Origin: Lineus longissimus
Lineage: Eukaryota > Nemertea > Pilidiophora > Heteronemertea > Lineidae
Length of the DNA stretch: 64,000 bases
Reading direction: 5' to 3'
NCBI RefSeq assembly: GCF_910592395.1
Contig: NC_088314.1
Span: 12,154,001-12,218,000, forward strand
Shown here: positions 21,081 to 36,059 of the stretch, one piece after another
Position numbering within the stretch: the first letter of the stretch is position 1
Layout of the letters: each line of letters starts with the position of its first letter
Position numbers and translations under genes: made by a program
Notes under the pieces: generated by a model
What the model saw: only the letters and a program-made list of their open reading frames with translations
What the model was told of the DNA's origin: nothing
Database searches by the model: none

Positions 21081-24000
21081 TGAATGAAACCATATAGCTA
21101 AATATTACGACTAAGCGAAAGTATAATAGGCGTTTATAATACGTAACCATATATACGCATAAAGGAAAAGAAAACATGTAATAGTGACGATAATAATGAT
21201 AATAATAATGATGAGACTGTAATTGTATCAATATATTACTGTACTTAATCGGTAATAATGAGGATACTAGGAATATATAAAATCACAATATACCTATCGA
21301 TAAAACTCAAGGTTTGACGGAGTGAATGAAACCATTTAGCTAAATATTACGACTAAGCGAAAGTATAATAGGCGTTTATAATACGTAACAATTTACGCAT
21401 ATAGGAAAAGAAGATGAAAACAAATGCATATAATTCACTACATAAACAAATAAGTGACGATAATAGTGATAATAATAATGATGAGAGTGTAATTGTATCA
21501 ATATATTACTGTAATTAATCGGTAATAATGAGGATACTAGGAATAAATAAAATCACAATATGCCTATCGATAAAACTCAAGGTTTGACGGAGTGAATGAA
21601 ACCATATAGCTAAATATTACGACTAAGCGAAGGTATAATAGGCGTTTATAATACGTAACCATATATACGCTTAAAGGAAAAGAAAACAAATAAATGTAAT
21701 AGTGACGATAATAATGATAATAATAGTGATGAGAGTGTAATTGTATCAATATATTATTGTACTTAATCGGTAATAATGAGTATACTAGGAATAAGTAAAA
21801 TCACAATATAAAACTCAAGGTTTGATGGAGTGAATGAAACCATATAGCTAAATATTACGACTAAGCGAAAGTGTAATAGGCGTTTATAATACGTAACCAT
21901 ATATACGCATAAAGGAAAAGAAAACATGTAATAGTTACGATAATAATGATAATAATAATGATGAGAGTGTAATTTTATCAATATTACTGTACTTAATCGG
22001 TAATAATGAGGATACTAGGAATAAATAATATCACAATATGCCTATTGATTAAACTCAAGGTTTCACGGAGTGAATGAAACCATATAGCTAAATATTACGA
22101 CTAAGCGAAGGTATAATAGGCGTTTATAATACGTAACCATATATACGAATAAGGAAAAGTTAACAAGTGATAGTGACGATAATAATGATAATAATAATGA
22201 TGAGAGTGTAATTGTATCAATATATTACTGTACTAATCGGTAATAATCAGGATACTTTGAATAAATAACATCACAATATGCCTATCGATAAAACTCTAGT
22301 GAATGAAACCATATAGCTAAATATTACGACTAAGCGAAAGTATAATAATACGTAACCATATATACGAATAAGGAAAAGTTAACAAGTGATAGTGACAATA
22401 ATAATGATAATAATAATGATGAGAGTGTAATTGTATCAATATATTACTGTACTCATCGGTAATAATGAGGATACTAGGAATAAATAATATCACAATATGC
22501 CTATCGATAAAACTCAAGGTTTCACGGAGTGAATGAAACCATATAGCTAAATATTACGACTAAGCGAAAGTATAATAGGCGTTTAAATTACGTAACCATA
22601 TATACGAATAAGGAAAAGTTAACAAGTGATAGTGACGATAATAATGATAATAATAATGATGAGAGTGTAATTGTATCAATATATTACTGTACTTAGTCGG
22701 TAATAATGAGGATACTGGGAATAAATAAAATCACAATATGCCGATCGATAAAACTCAAGGTTTGACGGAGTGAATGAAACCATATAGCTAAATATTACGA
22801 CTAAGCGAAAGTATAATAGGCGTTTATAATACGTAACCATATATACGCATAAAGGAAAAGAAAACATGTAATAGTGACGATAATAATGATAATAATAATG
22901 ATGAGACTGTAATTGTATCAATATATTACTGTACTTAATCGGTAATAATGAGGATACTAGGAATATATAAAATCACAATATACCTATCGATAAAACTCAA
23001 GGTTTGACGGAGTGAATGAAACCATTTAGCTAAATATTACGACTAAGCGAAAGTATAATAGGCGTTTATAATACGTAACAATTTACGCATATAGGAAAAC
23101 AAGATGAAAACAAATGTATATAATTCACTACATAAACAAATAAGTGACGATAATAGTGATAATAATAATGATGAGAGTGTAATTGTATCAATATATTACT
23201 GTAATTAATCGGTAATAATGAGGATACTAGGAATAAATAAAATCACAATATGCCTATCGATAAAACTCAAGGTTTGACGGAGTGAATGAAACCATATAGC
23301 TAAATATTACGACTAAGCGAAGGTATAATAGGCGTTTATAATACGTAACCATATATACGCTTAAAGGAAAAGAAAACAAATAAATGTAATAGTGACGATA
23401 ATAATGATAATAATAATGATGAGAGTGTAATTGTATCAATATATTATTGTACTTAATCGGTAATAATGAGTATACTAGGAATAAGTAAAATCACAATATA
23501 AAACTCAAGGTTTGATGGAGTGAATGAAACCATATAGCTAAATATTACGACTAAGCGAAAGTGTAATAGGCGTTTATAATACGTAACCATATATACGCAT
23601 AAAGGAAAAGAAAACATGTAATAGTTACGATAATAATGATAATAATAATGATGAGAGTGTAATTTTATCAATATATTACTGTACTTAATCGGTAATAATG
23701 AGGATACTAGGAATAAATAATATCACAATATGCCTATTGATAAAACTCAAGGTTTCACGGAGTGAATGAAACCATATAGCTAAATATTACGACTAAGCGA
23801 AGGTATAATAGGCGTTTATAATACGTAACCATATATACGAATAAGGAAAAGTTAACAAGTGATAGTGACGATAATAATGATAATAATAATGATGAGAGTG
23901 TAATTTTATCAATATATTACTGTACTTAATCGGTAATAATGAGGATACTAGGAATAAATAATATCACAATATGCCTATTGATAAAACTCAAGGTTTCACG

Positions 24001-27000
24001 GAGTGAATGAAACCATATAGCTAAATATTACGACTAAGCGAAAGTATAATAGGCGTTTATAATACGTAACCATATATACGAATAAGGAAAAGTTAACAAG
24101 TGATAGTGACGATAATAATGATAATAATAATGATGAGAGTGTAATTGTATCAATATATTACTGTACTAATCGGTAATAATCAGGATACTTTGAATAAATA
24201 ACATCACAATATGCCTATCGATAAAACTCTAGTCAATGAAACCATATAGCTAAATATTACGACTAAGCGAAAGTATAATAATACGTAACCATATATACGA
24301 ATAAGGAAAAGTTAACAAGTGATAGTGACGATAATAATGATAATAATAATGATGAGAGTGTAATTGTATCAATATATTACTGTACTTAATCGGTAATAAT
24401 GAGGATACTAGGAATTAATGAAATCACAATATGCCTATCGATAAAACTCTAGTGAATGAAACCATATAGCTAAATATTACGACTAAGCGAAAGTATAATA
24501 GGCGTTTATAATACGTAACCATATATACGAATAAGGAAAAGTTAACAAGTGATAGTGACGATAATAATGATAATAATAATGATGAGAGTGTAATTGTATC
24601 AATATATTACTGTACTTAATCGGTAATAATGAGGATACTAGGAATTAATGAAATCACAATATGCCTATCGATAAAACTCTAGTGAATGAAACCATATAGC
24701 TAAATATTACGACTAAGCGAAAGTATAATAGGCGTTTATAATACGTAACCATATACGCATAAAGGAAAAGAAGATGAAAACAAACGTATATAATTCACTA
24801 CATCAACAAATAAATGTAATAGTGACGATAATAGTGATAATAATAATGACGAGAGTGTAATTGTATCAATATATTACTGTACTTAATCGGTAATAATGAG
24901 GATACTGGGAATAAATAAAATCACAATATGCCGATCGATAAAACTCAAGGTTTGACGGAGTGAATGAAACCATATAGCTAAATATTACGACTAAGCGAAA
25001 GTATAATAGGCGTTTATAATACGTAACCATATATACGCATAAAGGAAAAGCAAACATGTAATAGTGACGATAATAATGATAATGATAATGACGAGAGTGT
25101 AATTGTATCAATATATTACTGTACTTAATCGGTAATAATGAGGATACTAGGAATATATAAAATCACAATATACCTATCGATAAAACTCAAGGTTTGACGG
25201 AGTGAATGAAACCATTTAGCTAAATATTACGACTAAGCGAAAGTATAATAGGCGTTTATAATACGTAACAATTTACGCATATAGGAAAAGAAGATGAAAA
25301 CAAATGTATATAATTCACTACATAAACAAATAAGTGACGATAATAGTGATAATAATAATGATGAGAGTGTAATTGTATCAATATATTACTGTAATTAATC
25401 GGTAATAATGAGGATACTAGGAATAAATAAAATCACAATATGCCTATCGATAAAACTCAAGGTTTGACGGAGTGAATGAAACCATATAGCTAAATATTAC
25501 GACTAAGCGAAGGTATAATAGGCGTTTATAATACGTAACCATATATACGCATAAAGGAAAAGAAAACAAATAAATGTAATAGTGACGATAATAATGATAA
25601 TAATAATGATGAGAGTGTAATTGTATCAATATATTATTGTACTTAATCGGTAATAATGAGTATACTAGGAATAAGTAAAATCACAATATAAAACTCAAGG
25701 TTTGATGGAGTGAATGAAACCATATAGCTAAATATTACGACTAAGCGAAAGTATAATAGGCGTTTATAATACGTAACCATATATACGCATAAAGGAAAAG
25801 AAAACATGTAATAGTGACGATAATAATGATAATAATAATGATGAGACTGTAATTGTATCAATATATTACTGTACTTAATCGGTAATAATGAGGATACTAG
25901 GAATATATAAAATCACAATATACCTATCGATAAAACTCAAGGTTTGACGGAGTGAATGAAACCATTTAGCTAAATATTACGACTAAGCGAAAGTATAATA
26001 GGCGTTTATAATACGTAACAATTTACGCATATAGGAAAAGAAGATGAAAACAAATGTATATAATTCACTACATAAACAAATAAGTGACGATAATAGTGAT
26101 AATAATAATGATGAGAGTGTAATTGTATCAATATATTACTGTAATTAATCGGTAATAATGAGGATACTAGGAATAAATAAAATCACAATATGCCTATCGA
26201 TAAAACTCAAGGTTTGACGGAGTGAATGAAACCATATAGCTAAATATTACGACTAAGCGAAGGTATAATAGGCGTTTATAATACGTAACCATATATACGC
26301 ATGAAGGAAAAGAAAACAAATAAATGTAATAGTGACGATAATAATGATAATAATAATGATGAGAGTGTAATTGTATCAATATATTATTGTACTTAATCGG
26401 TAATAATGAGTATACTAGGAATAAGTAAAATCACAATATAAAACTCAAGGTTTGATGGAGTGAATGAAACCATATAGCTAAATATTACGACTAAGCGAAA
26501 GTATAATAGGCGTTTATAATACGTAACCATATACGCAAAAAGGAAAAGAAGATGAAAACAAACGTATATAATTCACTACATCAACAAATAAATGTAATAG
26601 TGACGATAATAGTGATAATAATAATGACGAGAGTGTAATTGTATCAATATATTACTGTACTTAATCGGTAATAATGAGGATACTGGGAATAAATAAAATC
26701 ACAATATGCCGATCGATAAAACTCAAGGTTTGACGGAGTGAATGAAACCATATAGCTAAATATTACGACTAAGCGAAAGTATAATAGGCGTTTATAATAC
26801 GTAACCATATATACGCATAAAGGAAAAGCAAACATGTAATAGTGACGATAATAATGATAATAATAATGATGAGACTGTAATTGTATCAATATATTACTGT
26901 ACTTAATCGGTAATAATGAGGATACTAGGAATATATAAAATCACAATATACCTATCGATAAAACTCAAGGTTTGACGGAGTGAATGAAACCATTTAGCTA

Positions 27001-27488
27001 AATATTACGACTAAGCGAAAGTATAATAGGCGTTTATAATACGTAACAATTTACGCATATAGGAAAAGAAGATGAAAACAAATGTATATAATTCACTACA
27101 TAAACAAATAAGTGACGATAATAGTGATAATAATAATGATGAGAGTGTAATTGTATCAATATATTACTGTAATTAATCGGTAATAATGAGGATACTAGGA
27201 ATAAATAAAATCACAATATACCTATCGATAAAACTCAAGGTTTGACGGAGTGAATGAAACCATATAGCTAAATATTACGACTAAGCGAAGGTATAATAGG
27301 CGTTTATAATACGTAACCATATATACGCATAAAGGAAAAGAAAACAAATAAATGTAATAGTGACGATAATAATGATAATAATAATGATGAGAGTGTAATT
27401 GTATCAATATATTATTGTACTTAATCGGTAATAATGAGTATACTAGGAATAAGTAAAATCACAATATAAAACTCAAGGTTTGATGGAG
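21081..27488 (-). repeat. 6,408-bp higher-order unit, copy 1
   Basis: Every distinctive monomer in this stretch recurs exactly 6,408 bp downstream (for example 21,564 to 27,972; 22,676 to 29,084; 24,866 to 31,274). The constant offset means there are almost no net indels between copies. Left of about 21,081 the match breaks, with ACTCTAGTG aligned to TTTGATGGAGTG. It contains a nested 1,778-bp repeat (about 24,783 onward and 26,561 onward). Confidence 0.9.
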
Positions 27489-28080
27489 TGAATGAAACCA
27501 TATAGCTAAATATTACGACTAAGCGAAAGTATAATAGGCGTTTATAATACGTAACCATATATACGCATAAAGGAAAAGAAAACATGTAATAGTGACGATA
27601 ATAATGATAATAATAATGATGAGACTGTAATTGTATCAATATATTACTGTACTTAATCGGTAATAATGAGGATACTAGGAATATATAAAATCACAATATA
27701 CCTATCGATAAAACTCAAGGTTTGACGGAGTGAATGAAACCATTTAGCTAAATATTACGACTAAGCGAAAGTATAATAGGCGTTTATAATACGTAACAAT
27801 TTACGCATATAGGAAAAGAAGATGAAAACAAATGTATATAATTCACTACATAAACAAATAAGTGACGATAATAGTGATAATAATAATGATGAGAGTGTAA
27901 TTGTATCAATATATTACTGTAATTAATCGGTAATAATGAGGATACTAGGAATAAATAAAATCACAATATGCCTATCGATAAAACTCAAGGTTTGACGGAG
28001 TGAATGAAACCATATAGCTAAATATTACGACTAAGCGAAGGTATAATAGGCGTTTATAATACGTAACCATATATACGCTT
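24783..28080 (-). repeat. Nested 1,778-bp duplication
   Basis: The segment starting near 24,783 recurs from 26,561 (24,866 to 26,644; 25,444 to 27,222; 25,643 to 27,421, all 1,778 bp). It is a middle level of organisation: monomer, then 1.8 kb, then 6.4 kb. It is itself copied inside the second 6,408-bp unit, at 31,191 onward and 32,969 onward. Confidence 0.85.
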
Positions 28081-31000
28081 AAAGGAAAAGAAAACAAATA
28101 AATGTAATAGTGACGATAATAATGATAATAATAGTGATGAGAGTGTAATTGTATCAATATATTATTGTACTTAATCGGTAATAATGAGTATACTAGGAAT
28201 AAGTAAAATCACAATATAAAACTCAAGGTTTGATGGAGTGAATGAAACCATATAGCTAAATATTACGACTAAGCGAAAGTGTAATAGGCGTTTATAATAC
28301 GTAACCATATATACGCATAAAGGAAAAGAAAACATGTAATAGTTACGATAATAATGATAATAATAATGATGAGAGTGTAATTTTATCAATATTACTGTAC
28401 TTAATCGGTAATAATGAGGATACTAGGAATAAATAATATCACAATATGCCTATTGATTAAACTCAAGGTTTCACGGAGTGAATGAAACCATATAGCTAAA
28501 TATTACGACTAAGCGAAGGTATAATAGGCGTTTATAATACGTAACCATATATACGAATAAGGAAAAGTTAACAAGTGATAGTGACGATAATAATGATAAT
28601 AATAATGATGAGAGTGTAATTGTATCAATATATTACTGTACTAATCGGTAATAATCAGGATACTTTGAATAAATAACATCACAATATGCCTATCGATAAA
28701 ACTCTAGTGAATGAAACCATATAGCTAAATATTACGACTAAGCGAAAGTATAATAATACGTAACCATATATACGAATAAGGAAAAGTTAACAAGTGATAG
28801 TGACAATAATAATGATAATAATAATGATGAGAGTGTAATTGTATCAATATATTACTGTACTCATCGGTAATAATGAGGATACTAGGAATAAATAATATCA
28901 CAATATGCCTATCGATAAAACTCAAGGTTTCACGGAGTGAATGAAACCATATAGCTAAATATTACGACTAAGCGAAAGTATAATAGGCGTTTAAATTACG
29001 TAACCATATATACGAATAAGGAAAAGTTAACAAGTGATAGTGACGATAATAATGATAATAATAATGATGAGAGTGTAATTGTATCAATATATTACTGTAC
29101 TTAGTCGGTAATAATGAGGATACTGGGAATAAATAAAATCACAATATGCCGATCGATAAAACTCAAGGTTTGACGGAGTGAATGAAACCATATAGCTAAA
29201 TATTACGACTAAGCGAAAGTATAATAGGCGTTTATAATACGTAACCATATATACGCATAAAGGAAAAGAAAACATGTAATAGTGACGATAATAATGATAA
29301 TAATAATGATGAGACTGTAATTGTATCAATATATTACTGTACTTAATCGGTAATAATGAGGATACTAGGAATATATAAAATCACAATATACCTATCGATA
29401 AAACTCAAGGTTTGACGGAGTGAATGAAACCATTTAGCTAAATATTACGACTAAGCGAAAGTATAATAGGCGTTTATAATACGTAACAATTTACGCATAT
29501 AGGAAAACAAGATGAAAACAAATGTATATAATTCACTACATAAACAAATAAGTGACGATAATAGTGATAATAATAATGATGAGAGTGTAATTGTATCAAT
29601 ATATTACTGTAATTAATCGGTAATAATGAGGATACTAGGAATAAATAAAATCACAATATGCCTATCGATAAAACTCAAGGTTTGACGGAGTGAATGAAAC
29701 CATATAGCTAAATATTACGACTAAGCGAAGGTATAATAGGCGTTTATAATACGTAACCATATATACGCTTAAAGGAAAAGAAAACAAATAAATGTAATAG
29801 TGACGATAATAATGATAATAATAATGATGAGAGTGTAATTGTATCAATATATTATTGTACTTAATCGGTAATAATGAGTATACTAGGAATAAGTAAAATC
29901 ACAATATAAAACTCAAGGTTTGATGGAGTGAATGAAACCATATAGCTAAATATTACGACTAAGCGAAAGTGTAATAGGCGTTTATAATACGTAACCATAT
30001 ATACGCATAAAGGAAAAGAAAACATGTAATAGTTACGATAATAATGATAATAATAATGATGAGAGTGTAATTTTATCAATATATTACTGTACTTAATCGG
30101 TAATAATGAGGATACTAGGAATAAATAATATCACAATATGCCTATCGATAAAACTCAAGGTTTCACGGAGTGAATGAAACCATATAGCTAAATATTACGA
30201 CTAAGCGAAGGTATAATAGGCGTTTATAATACGTAACCATATATACGAATAAGGAAAAGTTAACAAGTGATAGTGACGATAATAATGATAATAATAATGA
30301 TGAGAGTGTAATTTTATCAATATATTACTGTACTTAATCGGTAATAATGAGGATACTAGGAATAAATAATATCACAATATGCCTATCGATAAAACTCAAG
30401 GTTTCACGGAGTGAATGAAACCATATAGCTAAATATTACGACTAAGCGAAAGTATAATAGGCGTTTATAATACGTAACCATATATACGAATAAGGAAAAG
30501 TTAACAAGTGATAGTGACGATAATAATGATAATAATAATGATGAGAGTGTAATTGTATCAATATATTACTGTACTAATCGGTAATAATCAGGATACTTTG
30601 AATAAATAACATCACAATATGCCTATCGATAAAACTCTAGTCAATGAAACCATATAGCTAAATATTACGACTAAGCGAAAGTATAATAATACGTAACCAT
30701 ATATACGAATAAGGAAAAGTTAACAAGTGATAGTGACGATAATAATGATAATAATAATGATGAGAGTGTAATTGTATCAATATATTACTGTACTTAATCG
30801 GTAATAATGAGGATACTAGGAATTAATGAAATCACAATATGCCTATCGATAAAACTCTAGTGAATGAAACCATATAGCTAAATATTACGACTAAGCGAAA
30901 GTATAATAGGCGTTTATAATACGTAACCATATATACGAATAAGGAAAAGTTAACAAGTGATAGTGACGATAATAATGATAATAATAATGATGAGAGTGTA

Positions 31001-34000
31001 ATTGTATCAATATATTACTGTACTTAATCGGTAATAATGAGGATACTAGGAATTAATGAAATCACAATATGCCTATCGATAAAACTCTAGTGAATGAAAC
31101 CATATAGCTAAATATTACGACTAAGCGAAAGTATAATAGGCGTTTATAATACGTAACCATATACGCATAAAGGAAAAGAAGATGAAAACAAACGTATATA
31201 ATTCACTACATCAACAAATAAATGTAATAGTGACGATAATAGTGATAATAATAATGACGAGAGTGTAATTGTATCAATATATTACTGTACTTAATCGGTA
31301 ATAATGAGGATACTGGGAATAAATAAAATCACAATATGCCGATCGATAAAACTCAAGGTTTGACGGAGTGAATGAAACCATATAGCTAAATATTACGACT
31401 AAGCGAAAGTATAATAGGCGTTTATAATACGTAACCATATATACGCATAAAGGAAAAGCAAACATGTAATAGTGACGATAATAATGATAATGATAATGAC
31501 GAGAGTGTAATTGTATCAATATATTACTGTACTTAATCGGTAATAATGAGGATACTAGGAATATATAAAATCACAATATACCTATCGATAAAACTCAAGG
31601 TTTGACGGAGTGAATGAAACCATTTAGCTAAATATTACGACTAAGCGAAAGTATAATAGGCGTTTATAATACGTAACAATTTACGCATATAGGAAAAGAA
31701 GATGAAAACAAATGTATATAATTCACTACATAAACAAATAAGTGACGATAATAGTGATAATAATAATGATGAGAGTGTAATTGTATCAATATATTACTGT
31801 AATTAATCGGTAATAATGAGGATACTAGGAATAAATAATATCACAATATGCCTATCGATAAAACTCAAGGTTTCACGGAGTGAATGAAACCATATAGCTA
31901 AATATTACGACTAAGCGAAAGTATAATAGGCGTTTATAATACGTAACCATATATACGCATAAAGGAAAAGAAAACAAATAAATGTAATAGTGACGATAAT
32001 AATGATAATAATAATGATGAGAGTGTAATTGTATCAATATATTATTGTACTTAATCGGTAATAATGAGTATACTAGGAATAAGTAAAATCACAATATAAA
32101 ACTCAAGGTTTGATGGAGTGAATGAAACCATATAGCTAAATATTACGACTAAGCGAAAGTATAATAGGCGTTTATAATACGTAACCATATATACGCATAA
32201 AGGAAAAGAAAACATGTAATAGTGACGATAATAATGATAATAATAATGATGAGACTGTAATTGTATCAATATATTACTGTACTTAATCGGTAATAATGAG
32301 GATACTAGGAATATATAAAATCACAATATACCTATCGATAAAACTCAAGGTTTGACGGAGTGAATGAAACCATTTAGCTAAATATTACGACTAAGCGAAA
32401 GTATAATAGGCGTTTATAATACGTAACAATTTACGCATATAGGAAAAGAAGATGAAAACAAATGTATATAATTCACTACATAAACAAATAAGTGACGATA
32501 ATAGTGATAATAATAATGATGAGAGTGTAATTGTATCAATATATTACTGTAATTAATCGGTAATAATGAGGATACTAGGAATAAATAAAATCACAATATG
32601 CCTATCGATAAAACTCAAGGTTTGACGGAGTGAATGAAACCATATAGCTAAATATTACGACTAAGCGAAGGTATAATAGGCGTTTATAATACGTAACCAT
32701 ATATACGCATGAAGGAAAAGAAAACAAATAAATGTAATAGTGACGATAATAATGATAATAATAATGATGAGAGTGTAATTGTATCAATATATTATTGTAC
32801 TTAATCGGTAATAATGAGTATACTAGGAATAAGTAAAATCACAATATAAAACTCAAGGTTTGATGGAGTGAATGAAACCATATAGCTAAATATTACGACT
32901 AAGCGAAAGTATAATAGGCGTTTATAATACGTAACCATATACGCAAAAAGGAAAAGAAGATGAAAACAAACGTATATAATTCACTACATCAACAAATAAA
33001 TGTAATAGTGACGATAATAGTGATAATAATAATGACGAGAGTGTAATTGTATCAATATATTACTGTACTTAATCGGTAATAATGAGGATACTGGGAATAA
33101 ATAAAATCACAATATGCCGATCGATAAAACTCAAGGTTTGACGGAGTGAATGAAACCATATAGCTAAATATTACGACTAAGCGAAAGTATAATAGGCGTT
33201 TATAATACGTAACCATATATACGCATAAAGGAAAAGCAAACATGTAATAGTGACGATAATAATGATAATAATAATGATGAGACTGTAATTGTATCAATAT
33301 ATTACTGTACTTAATCGGTAATAATGAGGATACTAGGAATATATAAAATCACAATATACCTATCGATAAAACTCAAGGTTTGACGGAGTGAATGAAACCA
33401 TATAGCTAAATATTACGACTAAGCGAAAGTATAATAGGCGTTTATAATACGTAACAATTTACGCATATAGGAAAAGAAGATGAAAACAAATGTATATAAT
33501 TCACTACATAAACAAATAAGTGACGATAATAGTGATAATAATAATGATGAGAGTGTAATTGTATCAATATATTACTGTAATTAATCGGTAATAATGAGGA
33601 TACTAGGAATAAATAAAATCACAATATGCCTATCGATAAAACTCAAGGTTTGACGGAGTGAATGAAACCATATAGCTAAATATTACGACTAAGCGAAGGT
33701 ATAATAGGCGTTTATAATACGTAACCATATATACGCATAAAGGAAAAGAAAACAAATAAATGTAATAGTGACGATAATAATGATAATAATAATGATGAGA
33801 GTGTAATTGTATCAATATATTATTGTACTTAATCGGTAATAATGAGTATACTAGGAATAAGTAAAATCACAATATAAAACTCAAGGTTTGATGGAGTGAA
33901 TGAAACCATATAGCTAAATATTACGACTAAGCGAAAGTATAATAGGCGTTTATAATACGTAACCATATATACGCATAAAGGAAAAGAAAACATGTAATAG

Positions 34001-34713
34001 TGACGATAATAATGATAATAATAATGATGAGACTGTAATTGTATCAATATATTACTGTACTTAATCGGTAATAATGAGGATACTAGGAATATATAAAATC
34101 ACAATATACCTATCGATAAAACTCAAGGTTTGACGGAGTGAATGAAACCATTTAGCTAAATATTACGACTAAGCGAAAGTATAATAGGCGTTTATAATAC
34201 GTAACAATTTACGCATATAGGAAAAGAAGATGAAAACAAATGTATATAATTCACTACATAAACAAATAAGTGACGATAATAGTGATAATAATAATGATGA
34301 GAGTGTAATTGTATCAATATATTACTGTAATTAATCGGTAATAATGAGGATACTAGGAATAAATAAAATCACAATATGCCTATCGATAAAACTCAAGGTT
34401 TGACGGAGTGAATGAAACCATATAGCTAAATATTACGACTAAGCGAAGGTATAATAGGCGTTTATAATACGTAACCATATATACGCATAAAGGAAAAGAA
34501 AACAAATAAATGTAATAGTGACGATAATAATGATAATAATAATGATGAGAGTGTAATTGTATCTATATATTATTGTACTTAATCGGTAATAATGAGTATA
34601 CTAGGAATAAGTAAAATCACAACATAAAACTCAAGGTTTGATGGAGTGAATGAAACCATATAGCTAAATATTACGACTAAGCGAAAGTATAATAGGCGTT
34701 TATAATACGTAAC
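27489..34713 (-). repeat. 6,408-bp higher-order unit, copy 2 plus partial copy 3
   Basis: Continues the 6,408-bp periodicity to about 34,713, where the pattern breaks (GTATAATAGG...CATATACGCATAAAGG where copy 2 has GTGTAATAGG...CATATATACG). The block as a whole is about 2.1 copies. A cluster of three substitutions at 31,840-31,920 relative to 25,432-25,512 converts one monomer to the neighbouring subtype. Confidence 0.88.
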
Positions 34714-36059
34714 CATATACGCATAAAGGAAAAGAAGATGAAAACAAACGTATATAATTCACTACATCAACAAATAAATGTAATAGTGACGATAATAGTG
34801 ATAATAATAATGACGAGAGTGTAATTGTATCAATATATTACTGTACTTAATCGGTAATAATGAGGATACTGGGAATAAATAAAATCACAATATGCCGATC
34901 GATAAAACTCAAGGTTTGACGGAGTGAATGAAACCATATAGCTAAATATTACGACTAAGCGAAAGTATAATAGGCGTTTATAATACGTAACCATATATAC
35001 GCATAAAGGAAAAGAAAACATGTAATAGTGACGATAATAATGATAATAATAATAATGAGACTGTAATTGTATCAATATATTACTGTACTTAATCGGTAAT
35101 AATGAGGATACTAGGAATATATAAAATCACAATATGGATATCGATAAAACTCTAAAAAAGTATAATAGGCGTTTAAATTACGTAACCATATATACGAATA
35201 AGGAAAAGTTAACAAGTGATAGTGACGATAATAATGATAATAATAATGATGAGAGTGTAATTGTATCAATATATGACTGTACTTAATCGGTAATAATGAG
35301 GATACTAGGAATTAATGAAATCACAATATGCCTATCGATAAAACTCTAGTGAATGAAACCATATAGCTAAATATTACGACTAAGCGAAAGTATAATAGGC
35401 GTTTAAATTACGTAACCATATATACGAATAAGGAAAAGTTAACAAGTGATAGTGACGATAATAATGATAATAATAATGATGAGAGTGTAATTGTATCAAT
35501 ATATTACTGTACTTAATCGGTAATAATGAGGATACTAGGAATTAATGAAATCACAATATGCCTATCGATAAAACTCTAGTGAATGAAACCATATAGCTAA
35601 ATATTACGACTAAGCGAAAGTATAATAGGCGTTTATAATACGTAACCATATATACGAATAAGGAAAAGTAAACAAGTGATAGTGACGATAATAATGATAA
35701 TAATAATGATGAGAGTGTAATTGTATCAATATATTACTGTACTTAATCGGTAATAATGAGGATACTGGGAATAAATAAAATCACAATATGCCGATCGATA
35801 AAACTCAAGGTTTGACGGAGTGAATGAAACCATATAGCTAAATATTACGACTAAGCGAAAGTATAATAGGCGTTTATAATACGTAACCATATATACGCAT
35901 AAAGGAAAAGAAAACATGTAATAGTGACGATAATAATGATAATAATAATGATGAGACTGTAATTGTATCAATATATTACTGTACTTAATCGGTAATAATG
36001 AGGATACTAGGAATATATAAAATCACAATATACCTATCGATAAAACTCAAGGTTTGACG
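34714..36059 (-). repeat. Junction segment between two duplication systems
   Basis: Lies between the 6,408-bp and 6,251-bp systems and consists of mixed monomer subtypes. At about 35,134-35,165 it holds a fused monomer reading GGATATCGATAAAACTCTAA followed by AAAAGTATAATAGG. This junction is otherwise characteristic of the left array, where it occurs as TTTTTTAGAG with TATCGATATCC. Confidence 0.8.
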
